Shown here in pieces: positions 63,583-64,000 of a stretch of DNA of 64,000 nt (the first letter of the stretch is position 1; every line of letters begins with the position of its first letter). The DNA comes from Alkalilacustris brevis (GTDB lineage: Bacteria; Pseudomonadota; Alphaproteobacteria; Rhodobacterales; Rhodobacteraceae), in the NCBI RefSeq assembly GCF_003350345.1, contig NZ_QNVJ01000097.1:1-64000 (forward strand), read 5' to 3'. A model generated the notes under the pieces. The model worked only from the letters and a program-made list of their open reading frames with translations. It ran no database searches and had not been told where the DNA came from. Position numbers and translations under genes: made by a program.

Positions 63583-64000
63583 TCAGCCGCCGCCGCCCAG
63601 CGAGGCGCCGCCGCCCGAAGTCGGCGGGTGTGGCCGCGTCGCGCTGGCGACATACTCGCGGAATACCACCCGCGCGTACTGGCCGTTCAGGACGGTCGGG
63701 TGATTTTCCACGAACCCCGAAACTTCGGTCACGGTGCGCCGGTTGCGCCGCTCGGGCGCCTGGGTGACGATCAGCGGCTGGGTTTCCCCATGCGAGACGA
63801 GCGCCTCTAGCCGCGACCTGGCCACGCCCCGGCTGACCAGGTAATTGACCACGGCATTGGCCCGGCGCAGGCCCAACTGATAGTTATAGGACGGGCTGCC
63901 CACCAGGTCGGTGTGGCCATAGACGCGGAAGCGGACCTCGGGGAACTGGTTGATCCAGTGCGCCTGACGGTCGAGCGTGCGCCGCGCTTCGGCATCGAGC
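63583..64000 (-). CDS. OmpA-family protein of the Tad locus (5' part outside the window)
   Basis: The last 139 codons of an OmpA-like gene; the start lies beyond 64000. The visible part is a peptidoglycan-binding OmpA C-terminal domain: FRVYGHTDLVGSPSYNYQLGLRRANAVVNYL with the conserved Asp and Arg, and RLEALVSHGETQPLIVT and ERRNRRTVTEV. A Gly-rich tail ends SGGGASLGGGG. In Rhodobacterales Tad clusters an OmpA-family gene regularly stands between the secretin gene and cpaE and probably ties the pilus channel to the cell wall. Confidence 0.9.
   Translation of the reverse strand, partial: LDAEARRTLDRQAHWINQFPEVRFRVYGHTDLVGSPSYNYQLGLRRANAVVNYLVSRGVARSRLEALVSHGETQPLIVTQAPERRNRRTVTEVSGFVENHPTVLNGQYARVVFREYVASATRPHPPTSGGGASLGGGG

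Overview
The window is about 64 kb of GC-rich chromosomal DNA. Its gene content points to an alphaproteobacterium of the Rhodobacterales (Roseobacter/Rhodobacter type). Evidence includes the linked perM-hdaA-ppk-ppx cluster, Hsp20 paired with a DUF1150 protein, a family II pyrophosphatase, a short ProS, a CIRCE-controlled groESL operon and a Tad/Flp pilus locus in its usual order. No tRNA, rRNA, CRISPR array, prophage or intact insertion sequence was seen. The order was inferred from families recognised by eye, not by database search.

Layout. 0.4-7.3 kb: rhlE-type RNA helicase, branched-chain aminotransferase, PIG3-type quinone oxidoreductase, a small exported protein, a divergent Lrp-type regulator/alanine dehydrogenase pair and a MATE exporter. 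7.4-8.5 kb: Hsp20 and D-aminoacyl-tRNA deacylase. 8.5-14.1 kb: a minus-strand stress module (tiny membrane peptide, XpaC, TelA, DUF2927 lipoprotein, SPFH-GYF protein, tail-anchored zinc-ribbon protein). 14.4-18.1 kb: a second Hsp20 with DUF1150, a DMT permease and groESL with promoter and CIRCE operator. 18.3-26.2 kb: plus-strand housekeeping genes (ppaC, HAD phosphatase, MaoC hydratase, ribF, UPF0260, threonine aldolase, prs) ending in a STAS/anti-sigma-kinase-like pair. 26.8-34.2 kb: hspQ, a lytic transglycosylase lipoprotein, lolA, a membrane protein, glpK, a QmcA/NfeD pair and rarA.

34.4-46.2 kb is the most accessory-looking part. It has an SDR protein that has lost most catalytic residues, an Ldh-family dehydrogenase with a LysR regulator, and a tightly coupled operon of tripartite tricarboxylate transporter receptor, a natural TctA-TctB fusion, a PrpF-type isomerase and a ThDP-dependent 2-oxoacid enzyme. 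A signal-less solute-binding protein with a TauE/SafE permease follows. Together these look like an uncharacterised carboxylate uptake and catabolism system. 46.2-55.1 kb: a coiled-coil protein, a badly deleted SLC13 permease remnant, ppx-ppk-hdaA-perM, proS, a short HPF and an ArsC/Spx-like protein. 55.2-64 kb: minus-strand Tad pilus genes (AAA ATPase, tadV, tadD, TPR lipoprotein, tadC, tadB, cpaF, cpaE and a truncated OmpA-like gene at the window edge).

Between genes lie six copies of a roughly 40-bp element with core GCCTCCGGCGGGGATATTT, always outside coding sequence. Two of them face each other beside a 12-bp stem-loop. Other non-coding signals include several intrinsic terminators, two heat-shock-type promoters, a 23-bp palindrome before the MaoC gene and repeated TTCATCA boxes upstream of the tricarboxylate transporter operon.
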